From contig CM040748.1 of NCBI GenBank assembly GCA_022829145.1, forward strand, positions 2,727,501 to 2,791,500: 64,000 nt of DNA. The letters run 5' to 3'. The translations under genes and the position numbers were made by a program. Numbering within the stretch: the stretch's first letter is position 1; every line of letters starts with the position of its first letter. Below are positions 38,293 through 52,084 of this stretch, in pieces. The notes under the pieces were generated by a model. That model searched no databases. It saw only the letters and a list, made by a program, of their open reading frames with translations, and was not told where the DNA came from. Source of the stretch: Albula goreensis. Taxonomy: Eukaryota > Chordata > Actinopteri > Albuliformes > Albulidae.

Positions 38293-41200
38293 ACGTCCTC
38301 CTCGGGAACTGGCCCAGCTTCTTCCGCAGAGTAGGCAGGAAAGGAAACGCAGGAAGTGGCCGGACGCGAGGGAGAAGCCGTGCCCTGCATTCCGCAGCTC
38401 TGCAGGCTGGTCCACAGCCCTGCGCTCTCCACCCTTTTTTTACAGCTTAGTGCTGCAGAGAAGCGGGACTGTAAATATTCTGCAGGCTCCAGCACGGTGT
38501 AAACCAGGCCCTGGGTCCAGGCACACCTGGAACACCATTTGTTACTTTCCCTCTTTTTGAGCTCCATGCTGCCTGGGCACTGGAAATTTAAAACTGTGAG
38601 GAAAACCACAGGAAGGAAGAGACTTGGGGGTGGGGGTGGAATGGTAAATCAGAAACAGCAGTACCTCATCAATCTCCCTGATCCAGCGATCAATCCCATC
38701 GAAAGACCAGCGGTTGGTGATGTCATACACCAGCAGGATTCCCTTGGGGGGAAGAGAACATCAAGAGAAGAGAATTTATCGCTTGTTTGTGCCGCTCAGC
38801 GCTGGTGGAGGCATCATGGGAAGCACCAGTCATATTTACTAAAGCAGTTCAGCCCAAGAGCCTTATTTCGCACAGTCTCTGTGGATGATATTTCAGCAAG
38901 GCTGTCAGAAAGTTTTTTTTAACCCGTTGAAAGTAGCAGTAACTCTAGATAAGCTGACTTAAATCTCTAAATGGACCGTTCCTATGAAAACTCCATTTCC
39001 CATGGTCCCTGTGGAGATGAGGTCATGTGATACCTCCTCACAGGGTGTGGGTGAAAAGAGGGCTGTTTCCTTCCCACAGCATTCCCTTACACAGAACACT
39101 GCCTGCTCTTACATATTCTTTTACAGAGGAGCATTAAGAGCTCATGCAGATTAATTAGGAAGATTACCAGCGGTACATGGATTACAAAAGCGAAAAAGCA
39201 CACTCTTAAAAAGTAAAAAAAAGAAATCATTTCAACATTTTACAGAAGTTTCATCCCGTAAACGAAACAGAGGTGTGACCCTCATTTCCTCACCTGTGCC
39301 CCTCTGGAGTAGGATCTGAAGATGGTGCAGAAACGGCCCTGTCCCGAGGTGTCCCTGATGGACAGAGAAATGAGACAGATGCTCAAACACACCGTAGTCA
39401 AAACTAACTGAGCGGCTAAATGAGAAGACAACCAGAAATCCCTCATTACAGTCAAGCACCGAATTGAATCGCACAATTAAACTGAGCGCCAAACTGACTC
39501 TGCTTACCAAATGACTATGTTCAAGCCAATTTCCCTGAACCGCGGTAAATGTCACAGCTGAGGGGTTTGTTGTTTTAAGGAATGTCTCCCCAAATCCTAT
39601 CTGAGAATGATGAATAACACTGTGTGCTAATGTGTTTGATTAGTACCTTATCAGTTGCTGACAAAATCAGGACCATGAATGACAGTGAACCTTGAATCAC
39701 CGCCTTAAGATTAAGATGAATCATCAATACCCTTTTACACCCCACTGAAGATAACAGTCAACACACACAAACAGTCTTCAAAACTGTACACTATCTGGAC
39801 TGGCTTTAGGAAGTCTGTTTTTTTTTTAATTTCATTGGAAGAAATCTTTTCAAGTTAAAATCAATGGTCAAACACAGACCTCAATGACAGCCTCGTTTGG
39901 TCACACGATATGGAGTCCCTCCAGGATAAACATCTATGATAGTCTACTGTTCAAATGTTCCAAAAACTGCAATCAGGCTGATTAATCAATCTCAGAGTAT
40001 TGAGAACTGGGATCCATTACACCGTGGGCCAATCAGAGAGGCAGTTTTGTCGTACATACGACCACATTGACGAAACGCTCCTGTTCCAATAACACTAAAA
40101 GCCTCCCCGCACTGTAACTGAACTGTTTATTCAATACTACAAAAGAGAGATCATAAAAAAGGACTACAGGTTACCAGATTGATTTCTGACAGAGTCCCTA
40201 TTGTAAATCTTCATTATAGGGTGAGATAAAGTACTTAGTTTCCAGGACAAGCATCAATAAAAGGGAAGACCAGGTCAACCTCATTAAGCCATTCAAGCTC
40301 ATATGAGCAGGCCGCTGACGTTGGGCTATACAGGGACACTGAGGACAGATACTGCATTCCAAAACACTGAATTACAATTCGGCTTCAAAACTTACGGTAA
40401 AAATGACTACATGGGACCAAAACAGCTTCACAGTAGTGATGGTTGAAATGAGGTTTCATAAACCCTCCTAAAGGTGAGTTACACTCAGCTGCCAATCATT
40501 GACATGGTTCGACCAATCAGAAATGTTTTTTTCCCCACCACAGACAGTGCAGGTCATCCTCCCAGTTCAATGAAACTTCACTACTTTACAGTAAATATGG
40601 TTGCGACTTTTGGAAGGGGCGCATGCAGTGAATCTTGACAGAAACAATGTTGCACTTTAGACCACAGGTAAAGCACTTTTCTCTGGCCCGGTATTACTTT
40701 AATGGGATCGATACATGAAGATCATGATTCACCTGTTATAACCCTCAATGGCAGCCAGCATATAAAACAGTCATTCACATAAATGAGCTTTCTCCTCATT
40801 AGGATAAAAAAAAATCAATGCCTGGATACGCAGCTGTAAAACAAACTGCCTGTAAAACAAAGCATACGAAGCTGACAAGCCAGAAAAAAATCTCAACACA
40901 GCACATTTTCCGCCATTAAGAGACAGAAGTCAGCCCTGCTGGTGATGCCGTTATAACCCATCCTGAGAGTGATGCCCAACATTAAGACCCACGCAATTTT
41001 AATATGCCCAATTTAACAAAGTCAGGCACTTGCAGACTAAAAGGGGGTGAGTCATCTCTGAAACAGAACGGTTTTCAAAATGGCCGCAGATGTTCTTTCC
41101 ACTTGCCAAGAAGCACAAAAAAAAAAAAAAAACAAAAACTGTGACATTTCGAGAGATAAATCACAAATCCTCGGCCTGCACATGCCCACTGGCTAACACA

Positions 41201-44200
41201 TCCGTTATTTGCGATAATCGGGGAGCTGGGTAATTATGGCTGAGCATGCTAACGGTAACCTGCTTAAAAGAGAGGGCACCGATACCCATAATCCTGTGCT
41301 TTTGCCAATGCCACTCGCAGCGCTCATGACTTACGCTGTCACTCTCTGCCAGCTGTGTTCTGGTGCGGCTCATTGACTTTGCTCCTCTATTGGTGTTGGC
41401 ACAAGCAGGCTATTGTAGGGACTGTGACGCTCAGAGCCAGATATACTGGCCCATGCCATATCCTCTCCCCTGGCAGCCGTAATGAACGAGGGCAATTTCA
41501 TTAGCGGGTCGATTAAGGTAAACATGAATAATTTAAGCTTGCTTTGAGGACGGCAGAGAATAGACACTGTTGGAGAAGAGGATCATGGGATTGCATGTGG
41601 CCCAGGTTTCCATGGTTATCACAAAATGAAGAGGGGAAAAAAAGACAACCTGACTGCATAATATTTGCAACTGCGTGTCACAAGTTAAGCGTACCTGCAG
41701 GAATGACATGGAAACATAAACCTTTAATACGTGCTGGTCTGCTTTCATAGACCGCTGAACAACCGCCAACCCAACGCTGAGTCCAGATGGGATATACGTA
41801 CCACAGCTCCAGTTTGACTCTTCTCCCGTCCAGTAGGATTGTGGTGGTTTTATAGTCAATCCCTGGGGGAAAAAACACACATGGCATGTGAGATAACTAC
41901 AGCTACTACCCATAACAAACACTTTATTTTAAAATCGCTCTATTAAGCATGTTGTGCTGCTCTCAGAACTAGAAAACCTACTCCATGAGGTCAGTGCTTA
42001 CTGATACATCTATATGGGCTGATCACATTAAAAAAAAGAATCTTAAAGTCATCAATATTCATTGAATTTGGGTAAGGAAGGATGGTACCATACAAGCGGT
42101 CAATGCCATTTATTTTGGGTCATGAAACGTCCTTTTCATGGGTCCGGTTTGGACACAAGGTCCTCAAGTTTCAAGTTCGGTTTGATCTCAAATTTCATGC
42201 CTGATCAAAACTATCATTTAATCAAACTGGTATCAGTAGAATCAGAGTGTTATTTAACATATATAGGTTCCCTCCAAGGTCCAAACTTACAGTGTTGCTT
42301 CAGAGTGACCCGAGCCACACACTATTTCAGGGTACAGATTTACACTTATTTTGAGATCACTTCATCCGCAGGGAGTAAGACATATGGGGTTAATACACAT
42401 GGGGTTACAGTCTACATTCCACCGTCCCTGTAGAGCATCGTCTGTTTCATAAATACAGGGTGTCAGGGATTATAGGCTCGCCTGGGCAATCTGTGTCTCT
42501 ATAAGAATCACATCCTTATATTTGCATGTGATTCATTACAAGAACGCAGCACCTGCTCCCGTGACGTAGCAGACCGCTGAGTGCTTTCCCATTCTGCATA
42601 TCGCTCATAAAGGCCAGCTTTGGCTTCTCAGCGACCAGCACAACACTGAGTCTGTAATCTGCAGATACATGAAACTGCAGCTATGTAGCTGACGCTTTCA
42701 TTCAAAGGAACTCACAGCTGATTAGACTGACCAGGGGCCGATCGCACCCATGTGGAATTAAGGGCCTTGCTCAAGGGCCCAACAGCTGTACTGATCTTAT
42801 GGTGGCTGCACTGGGGCTTGAACCAACAACCCTCTGGGTCTCACTCAAGCATCTCAGGAATTACACTACACACTGGCCAATGAAGCTGAGCCATGAAAAG
42901 AGTACAAGAGAACACAGAATGTTACCTTTCAGTATGAGGGGAAAGGTAGCCTTATATTATACAGACAGAGTGAGGAACTGATGTTTTCATCCCTCGTGAA
43001 AAGTTTAAAAAAAGCATTGCTGGAATTTCTGGCTCATTTCATGCATGCCCTCATGTCTCTTTAAAGCATACAGCCTATTGTCTGGAACACTGTTTTTAAA
43101 ATGCTTTTTTTAAATGCCACTTCAGCGAGGCAATGTAAGAGTCTATTCTATTTATCTGTCTGGAGTCATTCAGTGAAAAGGGTCCATTCAGTTTGCTGGA
43201 TGCCTGGATTTCATACATGAGGCAGACGACAGTATGATCATTGTGAGATCAGGACAGTGCCCAAGTGCTCATCTCAAACAGGGCCCCCTGTACCTCCCCT
43301 CTGCCTTCAGATATCCATGTTTAAAACCTTCAGCTTTCTGTACACCACTGGTTTGTTACAATACTTCCTAAACTCTGCTAGGGTGAACTGTGTGCTGAAT
43401 GAGACAGGTTTACTGGTCATCGCTCTACGGTTCTGACACATAACAGCTAATTCGCTAGATTTAACACATTTCTCTGACTTAACAAGACTGGATGAAAAGC
43501 ACAATTGATTTTTTTGTTCTGCTATTTTAAGCTACACCTGTGCATAGCTACCTGAGTGAAACTGTTACTGAACACTGGTGACGTTGTTGGGATAGCACTG
43601 GCACCATGGCTTTGGTGCTGATTGCTCTGGGAGTTTGGCTGTGCTGGCATTGAAGCCTGACACTGCGCAGAGCTGCGCAGAGCTGCAGGGCCTGTGTGAT
43701 TTTAGCAACTCAGATTCAAACACAGCCTGTGATTACGCCCTGTGTAAAGTATCACATCCTCTGGTCACACTCCTTCAGAGAGCCCGACCGACGAGACAGA
43801 AAAGGAGAAGAAAACAATCACACCCTGCGCAACCGCACAGCGCGTTTCATCTGCGCTGTTTATTTACAAGCGTTTTAAAAGTGCCTCCCGAGCGGGTGAG
43901 GCTAACTTTAGACTAGAATGCGCTGTGCGGACAAAGCAGGGCGAAGAGGTGGGAGTCAGAGGCCACTCATTTCGGGACGAGCGGCCCTGAACCTCTGAAG
44001 ATGCTTCTGGCAGAGGGTCCCTGGGGACACTTCACTGCCAGATAGACTATAGCAGCTGCAGCAAGGGCCTTCTTCAGGCAGACCATAATAGACCCAACAG
44101 ACATGCTTCACCTTCACTGTCGCCTACAGGTGAGCCTAAAGAGGAGGGGGGGGGGCAAAGCCAGGCTTTCAGAGGAGCCGGTTTTAGAATGGGGGTGGGG

Positions 44201-47200
44201 GGGGTACGTATCCCAGTACTGTTTCTCCCCTGCCATAACAACCCAGGCTTCTGCTGGAGACCGAAGATGTAGCATTTATATTAAATTTGTATGCAATATC
44301 TGTTCATCACAGGTAAGATTTCTTGTGTGCTCATTTGAGTAGAGTGTCGTTTTTCCTCCCCCTCTCTCTCTCTCTCTGTATCTCTCTGCAGTGCAGAATC
44401 TAATTTTCAGCAGTTTATTCAAATAAGAATGGTGAAATCTCCCTCGGTGTGCGTGTGGGTTTTTTATTTGATGCAACGGTTTTTTTGCCTATAACAGCAT
44501 AACAAGCAGAATTTTTCCCGTATATTTATAAAACTGTTCAGATCAGGTGTCAAAACAGTCCCTTACTCAACTTTTACATGAGCCATTTAACAGCAAGATA
44601 TCACATAATGTTACCAGTATGGAAGGAGAAAGAAGTAATTTTATGACACAGTCCATAAATGTTACATAGGCTACACAGCGCTCAAGTTAACACTAAGTTA
44701 ACCAACAGTTTATTTTTCATACACAGCTACACATTTTAACTGCCAGATTCAGGGTCAAAAACTCCAACTGAACCAAAACTCATGTATCTAGTCTGCATTT
44801 GTCACTGCTGCATTTTCTCAGCTCAGGTCAGCCAGCAGATTTGTTTGAGGAAATTTAAATCACTGAAATCCCCATCTACACACTAATGTAATTTCAGCTG
44901 CATAATTTCACATTTGCCATTACTGGCGTGATGAGTGGCGTCACGGTCCGTTTCCACGCCCGAAGGCTCGGGTCTGACTGGCATCTGCCAGCCCCATCGT
45001 CCTGCATCTGATCAGCGGCAGCACCCCCGCCATGACGGGCTTGTGAAGAGGATGCCGCAGCCCTCTGATCCCCAGCCTGTGGGAGCCGCTAGCAGCCTGT
45101 GGGAGCCGTTAGCAGCCTGTGGTGTTCCACCATGCTGGATCAGTCCTCTGGGTGGGTAACATGAGGGGAGCAGGTGGCAGCGAGAGCGGCGGGTGGACCT
45201 CCCAATCTCAGACCCCACAGGGGCCCTCAACGAGCACCATCTGAGCAGAAACACGGCTCGAACTCATTCCCAGCGTTACGTTTGGTGACTCGCCTTTGCA
45301 CTTTTTCAAAAACAGCGTTCGGGGCTATTTTAAACAGGGGTCACATGTGCTGAAGGCTATCTGAAGCAACTTCCTTTTTAATGTTAAGAAGAAAAAAAGA
45401 AAAAAAAAGACTCAAAATTGTGCCCAATAGAGTAAGCAGAGAGACAAACCTCACTGATGGGAGTTACACATATTGGTTTTCCTGTTGAAATTGAAAAAAA
45501 AAAAAAAAAAAAAAAAAAACAGCGAAAGGTCACAGCGAGACAGCTCAAAGATCATGCCAAAGCTATCTGATAAGTGTAACTATAGACAAAGCACTGTTTG
45601 GTGGCAATAATAATAATAATAATAAAATAATAATAAAAAAAACGTTTCTATGCCTTGCTAAATAAGCGTTTGTAAGGGTGCTCATCGCACTGCACACTAG
45701 AGTCCAGAGCCCTGCTGCCATCTGCTCTCTCTGACCTCTGGAGCGCGGCCTGCCCAGCAGGTAGCTGTTAAAACAGGTGATGAGCTGACCTTAACGCCAG
45801 TGACCCTGCACCTCACATGGGTGCGACGATAATAGCGTTCCCCCTGCCTGCGGACACTCCAGCGCTCCCCTCCACGGCCCACAGAGGACCACCGCACGGT
45901 GAAACTTGACCCGGCAAACGGACCCAGGGCTAAAGGTCTCCGTTAATCTTGGGAAACGGGACTGTTGACATTGTGCTGCTACTTTCCTAGAGGAACGGCA
46001 GCAGCCATTTAACGGCACATTCAACAAATACTCTTCTTTCTGCATCGGGCTGAAACGGCTCTCATGTGCAGCACAGCAGTTAACATAAAAGTCTAAACCA
46101 CCAATTCAAAAGTCTCCTCTTAAAATATTAATAAAAAATAACCTTTTTTAACTAAAAAAAAACCCAACTGCTTTGTGACCCTCGATACATACACGAACAA
46201 GCACATGTATTTCTTCCCTTTCTTTTTAATGGCAGAAAGAGTTTTATAGCCATTAGATTTACATCCAACCGATTGGAAAGTATCCTCAGAGTAATTCTGC
46301 AGGGGAAAAGACTTTAACCTGTCTACTGAGGTGCAGCGAAGCCTTACTTTACATGCTTATGATGAGGAAATTTCTATAAAGATTTTAATGATTCATACTC
46401 CTTGTCTCTTAAGGGAAGTCACAGTGCTGGCTGTGATGAATTATATATTTGAAGTATGAAATATTTATTGCAACAGCCAGGCCAAATTTGCCTCCAGAGA
46501 TGAAGGAGAGTAGCAGTGTGACATTTTGCTCTGGCTTTTGAAAGTCTCCTTGGGTACTGCAGAGATTCTGTGACAGTCGCTGCTGCTGGAGGCTGACGGC
46601 TTCGACTTATCATTGCTGCGGCAAAATGGAAGCCTTGAGGGGAAATTTCAGATTTTAACAACTTTAACAAAAACACCTACCCTGGGCACACATAACGGTT
46701 AAGACCCCTCCTTAAAACGTTCAAACAGGGGCACAAAGACCCCACAGACAGAATACATTATTTCCCATATGGGGGTCATTTTGATTCATTTATATGCAGG
46801 TTCTTACATGGCATCAAAAACCAGCGGCGGTCTTCTAAAACTAAGAACAGACTATGTTAATCATCTGCTGGCTAAATCAGCATGGAAGACGCTCCCTGTC
46901 ACATCATAAGATGTGTGTGTGTTTGGGAAGAATGGGGTACACAGAAGGACTGGTTTTCAGCACTGCCTGACTGTAAGGAGAGATATCTCCATGTTGGAAT
47001 GCTCTACTCACAGTGGGCTGGTCTACAGGCCTCCACAGTGGGTCAGCCTGCAATCTCACAGGTCTCTGAGATAGAGTTTCTCCACAGACTTTGAGCACAG
47101 ATGCCGGTTGTCGGTCAGACCACATTAACATTCATTTAGATTCCCGCGCCAGGAAGATCTAGCACTTTCTCAACTTTCGTTGCTACAAAATGCATAGGAT

Positions 47201-48233
47201 ATTTTGTTCCACCACACTTGTTTGCGATACAAAGCAAGGTAGGAGCAAGTTGCGACACGTTTTTGCGCACAGGGGAGACAACCGGGCAGGTATATCTGAT
47301 AACACTACTGCTTCAGGGATGTCAAGATACGGCACGTCCCTCTTTTTTTCCATCTGCGTTAAAAAAACATGGCTACTGACTGTTACCCACTCACTCTGGA
47401 AATGTGTACTGATTTATCCGCAGTGATCAGACCAGCCTTTACCCGTTTACTCTGCCCGTGGTTTACAGGAAGAAGAGTGGACAGCACAATCAGATAACAT
47501 CTTATCTTGTATTTAAATTTTTATGGAATGTACAGAAATCACAAATCTCAGTTTACAGCAGCGTTGCTTGAAGCTCATCTATTTTGCTGGATGACATTAT
47601 GAATTTTTTTTTTGTTTTGTTTGTTTTTTTTTTTTAAGAAAGGCCATTTGGTTGATCATGTCAGACTAAACCTTCTCACAGGCATGTTACACATCGAGCC
47701 CCCAGCCCACTTTCAGTTATTATAGGGCTCAAACCATGTCTATAAACCCTCCTGATCGCATGCCACAGATTAATGCAATAATCCACAATTTATCTGTTCG
47801 ATCAATTTATCATACTGTTGACCACACAATGAAAGCAACCCCCATCATTGTTGTGGAGCTATGCTTGACAAACTAAATCTTGATGTTAGGAGAGAATCTG
47901 TTAAACTGCACAGGCTTCTGATATGGTTTCTGTGGTGCGTTACTAATATCTGATGTTTGCATCTTGATCCCTGGGCTCTGAGGGTAGCTGACTGAACAGA
48001 TGTCACTTTAGATGGCATTTGGGTCCCCGTATTGGCTCATACTGTAGCCACTGTTCACTTCCTGCAGTGTGAAGATGTAATCAACACTTACCACTGCTGT
48101 AGGCGTAGGGTGACTCTGCTGATCCATCCTGTAGACTGTCCAGGATCTCCCCCTTCCCGACGTCACTGTCTCCCACCAGCAGGAACTTGAGGAGATAGTC
48201 ATAACTCTTGACAGGGCTGCCCGGGGTACCCAT
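33843..48233 (-). CDS. rab40c: rab40c, SOCS-box Rab-like GTPase (6 coding exons)
   Basis: RAB40C is an atypical Rab GTPase that acts as substrate adaptor of a Cullin5 ubiquitin ligase through its SOCS box. Exons in gene order: 48092-48233, 41802-41862, 39294-39354, 38665-38742, 36293-36515, 33843-34114. Phases agree at every junction (837 bp, 278 aa plus stop; the human protein is 281). It starts [21 protein letters not shown]1 is GDSDVGKGE, with Gly in place of the usual Ser/Thr after GK; G3 is DTSGQG; G4 is VGNRLHL, the divergent loops known for the Rab40 subfamily. [20 protein letters not shown] and [20 protein letters not shown] are near identical to human. The last exon holds the SOCS box ([36 protein letters not shown]), a Ser/Lys-rich tail and the C-terminal Cys motif NNCKIS for lipid attachment. 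Intron 1 is 6.2 kb. Exon 5's donor is the first GT of a (GT)31 tract. Confidence 0.95.
35455..35508. repeat. TAAA/TA microsatellite
   Basis: AAATAAAT units lead into about 17 TA dinucleotides, in rab40c intron 5. Confidence 0.9.
35643..35702. repeat. GA/GGGA purine tract
   Basis: GGGGGAGGGGGAGGGAGAGA followed by many GA repeats. A homopurine tract in rab40c intron 5. Confidence 0.85.
36231..36292. repeat. (AC)31 microsatellite abutting rab40c exon 5
   Basis: A perfect AC dinucleotide run on the plus strand. On the coding (minus) strand it reads (GT)31 starting exactly at the 5' splice site of rab40c exon 5 (AACAGAG/GTGTGT). Confidence 0.95.
37298..37520 (+). mobile_element. LINE (non-LTR retrotransposon) ORF C-terminal remnant
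   Basis: The plus strand encodes a peptide with [20 protein letters not shown] followed by [12 protein letters not shown]. The pattern F-x-x-R-V-x-x-x-W-N-x-L-P then F-K-x-x-L-D-K is the familiar end of CR1/L2-type reverse-transcriptase ORFs. Only this tail is present; no start, no catalytic region, and it lies antisense within a rab40c intron. Confidence 0.65.
37691..37905. repeat. 33-bp minisatellite (about 6 copies)
   Basis: The unit is CTCTCTGCAGACAGACAGTC followed by TTTGGCTGCGCAG. Six copies with few changes (one carries a 4-bp GGCT duplication), plus a partial copy. A 33-bp period keeps frames open, which explains the repetitive antisense and sense ORFs over it. Confidence 0.9.
38106..38290. 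repeat. Compound repeat: three GGTCTAAAATAACACAC units with CA tracts
   Basis: Three diverged units of roughly 55-60 bp. Each has a GTGGTGTTGCGTATGCGG-like block, then GGTCTAAAATAACACAC, then a CA tract. Ends in a longer CA run. Confidence 0.8.
38743..39293. other. rab40c: rab40c intron 3
   Basis: 551-bp intron; nothing else seen. Confidence 0.6.
39355..41801. other. rab40c: rab40c intron 2
   Basis: About 2.4 kb with no recognised repeat or gene. Confidence 0.55.
42664..42860 (+). repeat. Interspersed teleost repeat (copy 3)
   Basis: The best preserved of the three copies: GCAGCTATGTAGCTGACGCT, TGATTAGACTGACCAGGGGC, GGCCTTGCTCAAGGGCCCAA, CAGCTGTACTGATCTTATGG, GGGGCTTGAACCAACAACCC in order. 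Lies in rab40c intron 1. Confidence 0.75.
45077..45122. repeat. Short tandem repeat AGCAGCCTGTGGGAGCCGYT
   Basis: Two full units of about 21 bp and a partial third, around the phrase CTGTGGGAGCCGYTAGCAG. Confidence 0.75.
45494..45640. repeat. Poly(A) and AAT simple repeats
   Basis: About 26 A at 45494-45520, and AAT repeats near 45605-45640. Confidence 0.85.
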
Positions 48234-50160
48234 CTTTGCTCGCATCTGAACCGGGGTGAGGTGAGCGCTGGATCCCCCGTGAACACCCAGCCTCTCCGCT
48301 CCTTGCCAGATCAACGGTTCACTGCATGCACCTCCGCATTAATCCGTTCTGCTAAGTCGGAATCCTACAACACGGTACCGATAACTATCGATGTACCTGT
48401 ACCGATGGCCAAGGTTGCGGTGCCTTTAGCAACACCCTCTAAAAATTGAAATGAAATGATCACCAGTTTCGTTGTCTCTGACACTAAACAGCCTGACTAA
48501 ATGACGATGGCCGAATGTAACTAACGTTAGGAGAAATCAAAAGTATCACTAAAATTAAGCCCCGGCAGATGAAATTTAAAACGTTTGACGAGATGACTGG
48601 CTATGTTTAGCTAATTTCATACCATCTCGCTCGCAGGCTGGCTGTCTTATCACGCTGGCCAAATGGTCTTGCCAAGGGCAATTTAGCGAGTTAACTAGAA
48701 AAATGTTTTTAATGCGGCAACAGCCTGGTGTGGCGACCGCAGCCGATGGGTGCACATCTGGTCAAGACATACCGCTGAACAGAACTTCCACCGGCAAAAA
48801 CATACCGCTAACTGTAATACAAACAAACTGCAAACGAGCTAAACAATGCAATCCATCAACACCTGGCTCTGGAGAGAGAAAATCCTCGCTTTGTTTCTGC
48901 GGCGATGAGCTACAGTTGGGTTAAAGATTATGTTGCTCTACCCGGGCAGGTCAGGCAGGTAGCGATAGCAACACAAAGGAAGTCTAAATCGGAATGTTCC
49001 AAAAGTTATGTAAGCAAAAATAACACAAATTACAGTCAATTATGCTCCATTAAGTCTAACGTTATTCAGAAAAGGACCACTGGCATTTTAAAGAAAAACC
49101 CATTATCCATGAAATAGCCAACGTTACCGACTCAAGATAGCGCTAGCTAAGTGAAATTGTCCGGCTCTGTAATTACAGCTAACACTGCCTAGCTAACGGC
49201 GGCTCCCTCTGCGCACTCAGCTTTTCACATTTTAGTCGGGTCGCTGCAGAATAACTGAAATAAATGAGCTGAAAGTCAACGCTTCAGATAGCTAATCTGC
49301 CAACAAGCTTGGTAACTGTTTGCCCACCACACGTACCAGGACTCTCGTGTGAGGCGGAATATGCCAGGCTAGATAGCCAAATATTCAGACAATAGCGAGT
49401 TTGGCTGAATAATAAACCTACTTGGCGGACTGCTGAGATGGAAATCTACAAATCACTGAAATCTGGACAAACAGAACTCGCATGAAATCACCAGTTGTCT
49501 GAAATAAGTTACCGTCCCCTTCATTAATCCGGACACAAACTGTGGCTTGCTCGATTGCTAACCAGACAGCGGACGAAAACCAGTCCCCAAGCTCATAATC
49601 CTGTGCGCTGCCGCTGCTTCCGCTTCAGGGCGACCGAGGCACCGCTCGCATCTCTACTGCCATTCCGAGGTTTGGATCCAGGCCCTGGCTAACTGACTAC
49701 AGCGCTTGGCAGCCGAGCTCGCATACTCCAAGGTGAACACTTAGACACTTCTGCCGCAGGAACTGCGCATTGACACAAGTATGATGTCCAGTGGTTTCAT
49801 ATTAATGCGTATCAAAATGATATTATTTCAAAATGCAGGAATTGTAGCGCCCAGGCTGTTGCGCATACTCAGGCAGAGCTAGGGCCACCTCGGTGCTGCG
49901 CTGTCACTAGCCGGTGACACCGCACGCTGTGACTCTGCCCACCCCCAGCACTGGCAAATCCCACCCTCTTCCGCTTTGAAATCGATCTAGCGGCGCTGGA
50001 CGATTTCCAGCCGCAGGTTGCAAATATTTTGATTGATAAATAAATATATAAATAAATAACTTTGAGCAACAAATTCGCAATACTGAAGGTACAATATCTT
50101 AACAGCCTTTCGCATACATTTATAATCAATTATTAATTATTTTGATTGGAAGGGATTTTT
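48234..50160 (-). promoter_or_regulatory. rab40c: rab40c 5' region (5'UTR / promoter)
   Basis: Upstream of the rab40c ATG on the minus strand. The frame is open a little beyond the ATG, but I chose [14 protein letters not shown] because human RAB40C starts [15 protein letters not shown] locally CpG-richer patch at about 49590-49740 is a plausible transcription start region. No exact start site is visible. Confidence 0.35.
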
Positions 50161-52046
50161 CATTGTTTACAGTAAATGGATTGATATTTTTGTTAATGAC
50201 AGGTCAGGTTTACATTGTATTATCTCATCTCTTGTCGGCAGTCGTCACAGTGTGAACAAGCATTTTAAGCATTTGTAATATGGCATAAATATATTTCAGT
50301 TCCGCAACCCGTCATACCTGCTAAAAAAACATATGGCTTTTTCTAATATATGTTTCAAATTTCCAGCTTTTGAACAATGTCTACCAACAGAAGGTTATAT
50401 TTTCCAGCGGTATATTTTCAGGCTTTTTACAACCAACAGACCTTTTTGCATTAAGATCTTTTCCCTTAACATAATTAAAATTCACACAAGCAACATGGGT
50501 CCGGTCAACGTTCTCTCGGCCCAGATGCGTTTACAGCACAGTGTGGTGAATGATGAAAGCCACGGTCTCTGGAACTCTCTAGGGAGGCCGCCTCCTGTCC
50601 TCGGGCTTTGCCGACTCAGCAGGCTCTCTCCCCAGACCCTTCCGCGAAGAGAGCCGCTCTCCCATTCTCTTTGTGAATTATGTATGACCTGCTAAAAAGA
50701 CTGGGCTTCGCTGCTCATCAAACAATTCCCCACAAAGGGGAGCACGTATCAGTTCAAACAACAGTCTGGTTAGTGTCATGGCAGAGAGGTTTGAAATGTT
50801 ATGTAAAGGAAACGTGACAGATTTGTGCGCTCGCAAACAGTGCAAAGGTGATTAGGGATTGCTGCGGTTGATCAGTGATTTCTTTATTGGTCTTTGTTTG
50901 AATGAATGTGTGTCTATCAGTTTCTTTTTTGTATCAGAGACTGAACTTGTATCTCTTATCCCTCACAGGGATGGTAGTTAGGACTAGACCTGACTGTAGG
51001 AATAATACAAATTTTACCAAATCAAAGGCCTTTGTGCCATGCATAATGCATGATGTTGTGTGATCAGAGCAAAGACGAATTCCACAATGACAATAAAGGT
51101 ACAAAACCACGCTCCATCAATTAGCAATAATGTCCGAAAGGGTGTCTCAATTTTTGCTTCATTATTTTTAGAAACTAAAGTAAATAAAAAGAAATAACAC
51201 ACTGGCAGCAAAAGTGAATTAACCTAATTCTTTATCATCAGACTACAGAGCCATAAGTAACACCCTTAGTGTGATATATTGAGTCTAATGGACATAAAGA
51301 TCTCAGTTATCAGTAAGTTCAATCAGATTAAAAAAAACTCTTATTTAAATTGGTGCATGTAACCTTCAACCAGTTTTTTCCCAATCAGATTCTAAAAGTG
51401 CAATTATGTGTGCAATAAAATCTAGAAATTACTGTTTTGTATGTGTTTACAGGGTACTATTCCCTAGTGTTGTGTCTAATTTATTCTGGATGGAGAATAA
51501 AGAGAGCACACAGCTCCATAACGCTGTATTCTGCCTGACTGGGCTAACAGGGCTGACACCTGCTGGCTGGCCACTAATAACCTCCCCAAACACAGGTACA
51601 ACGGTCACAGCACTCACACACCCTCATTCGTGTGCATAATAATTGCTTTGCAGCATTGTTATGGTTTGAACCATTTTACAACAGCGCTGTATGGGCTATG
51701 ACATTAGCACTCAATGCCTTTTTCCCTGACATTTTCCACTGCAACACTAGCAAGCCTTTGGACAACAAAACTGAAAGATGAATGCACCTCAGCAAAACCC
51801 AGTCTCCCAGGGCTGTCATTTTTTAAAGTCAGTGCGAATCTGCTGTGCCTGGAACAAGCTGCATGGTCATTCCCCCTTACCCCAACAGCCATGCTGAGCA
51901 ATGCAGAGAGCATCCTTAATCTAACGACCTTCACTCGCTTACTGAAAGTGCTGTTCTTAGGAAGTAGAAAGAGCAGCACTTTGATTGCAGCCTCTTCAGA
52001 CTCAGAGCGTTTTAAAGATGTTGACCCTCTGCGGCGATGCTCTTAA

Positions 52047-52050
<4 letters not shown>

Positions 52051-52083
<33 letters not shown>
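52051..52083. repeat. (CT)n microsatellite
   Basis: About 16 CT dinucleotides. Confidence 0.9.

Positions 52084-52084
<1 letters not shown>

Larger units (their letters stand above)
36516..38664. other. rab40c: rab40c intron 4
   Basis: About 2.1 kb, holding a LINE remnant at 37298-37520 and two tandem arrays at 37691-37905 and 38106-38290. No other gene is recognised. Confidence 0.6.
41863..48091. other. rab40c: rab40c intron 1 (6.2 kb)
   Basis: Contains the dispersed repeat at 42664-42860, CT-rich and poly(G) patches at about 44140-44380, a short tandem repeat at 45077-45122, a poly(A) tract at about 45494-45520 and an AAT microsatellite at about 45605-45635. A 123-codon open frame at 42062-42433 has no recognisable similarity. 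Confidence 0.55.

Noticed and set aside
37518..38415. Long repetitive minus-strand ORFs ([11 protein letters not shown] repeats)
   Set aside because: Translation of the 33-bp minisatellite and CA tracts inside a rab40c intron.
42062..42433. 123-codon open frame in rab40c intron 1
   Set aside because: Open by length only. No recognisable motif and no splice context that fits.
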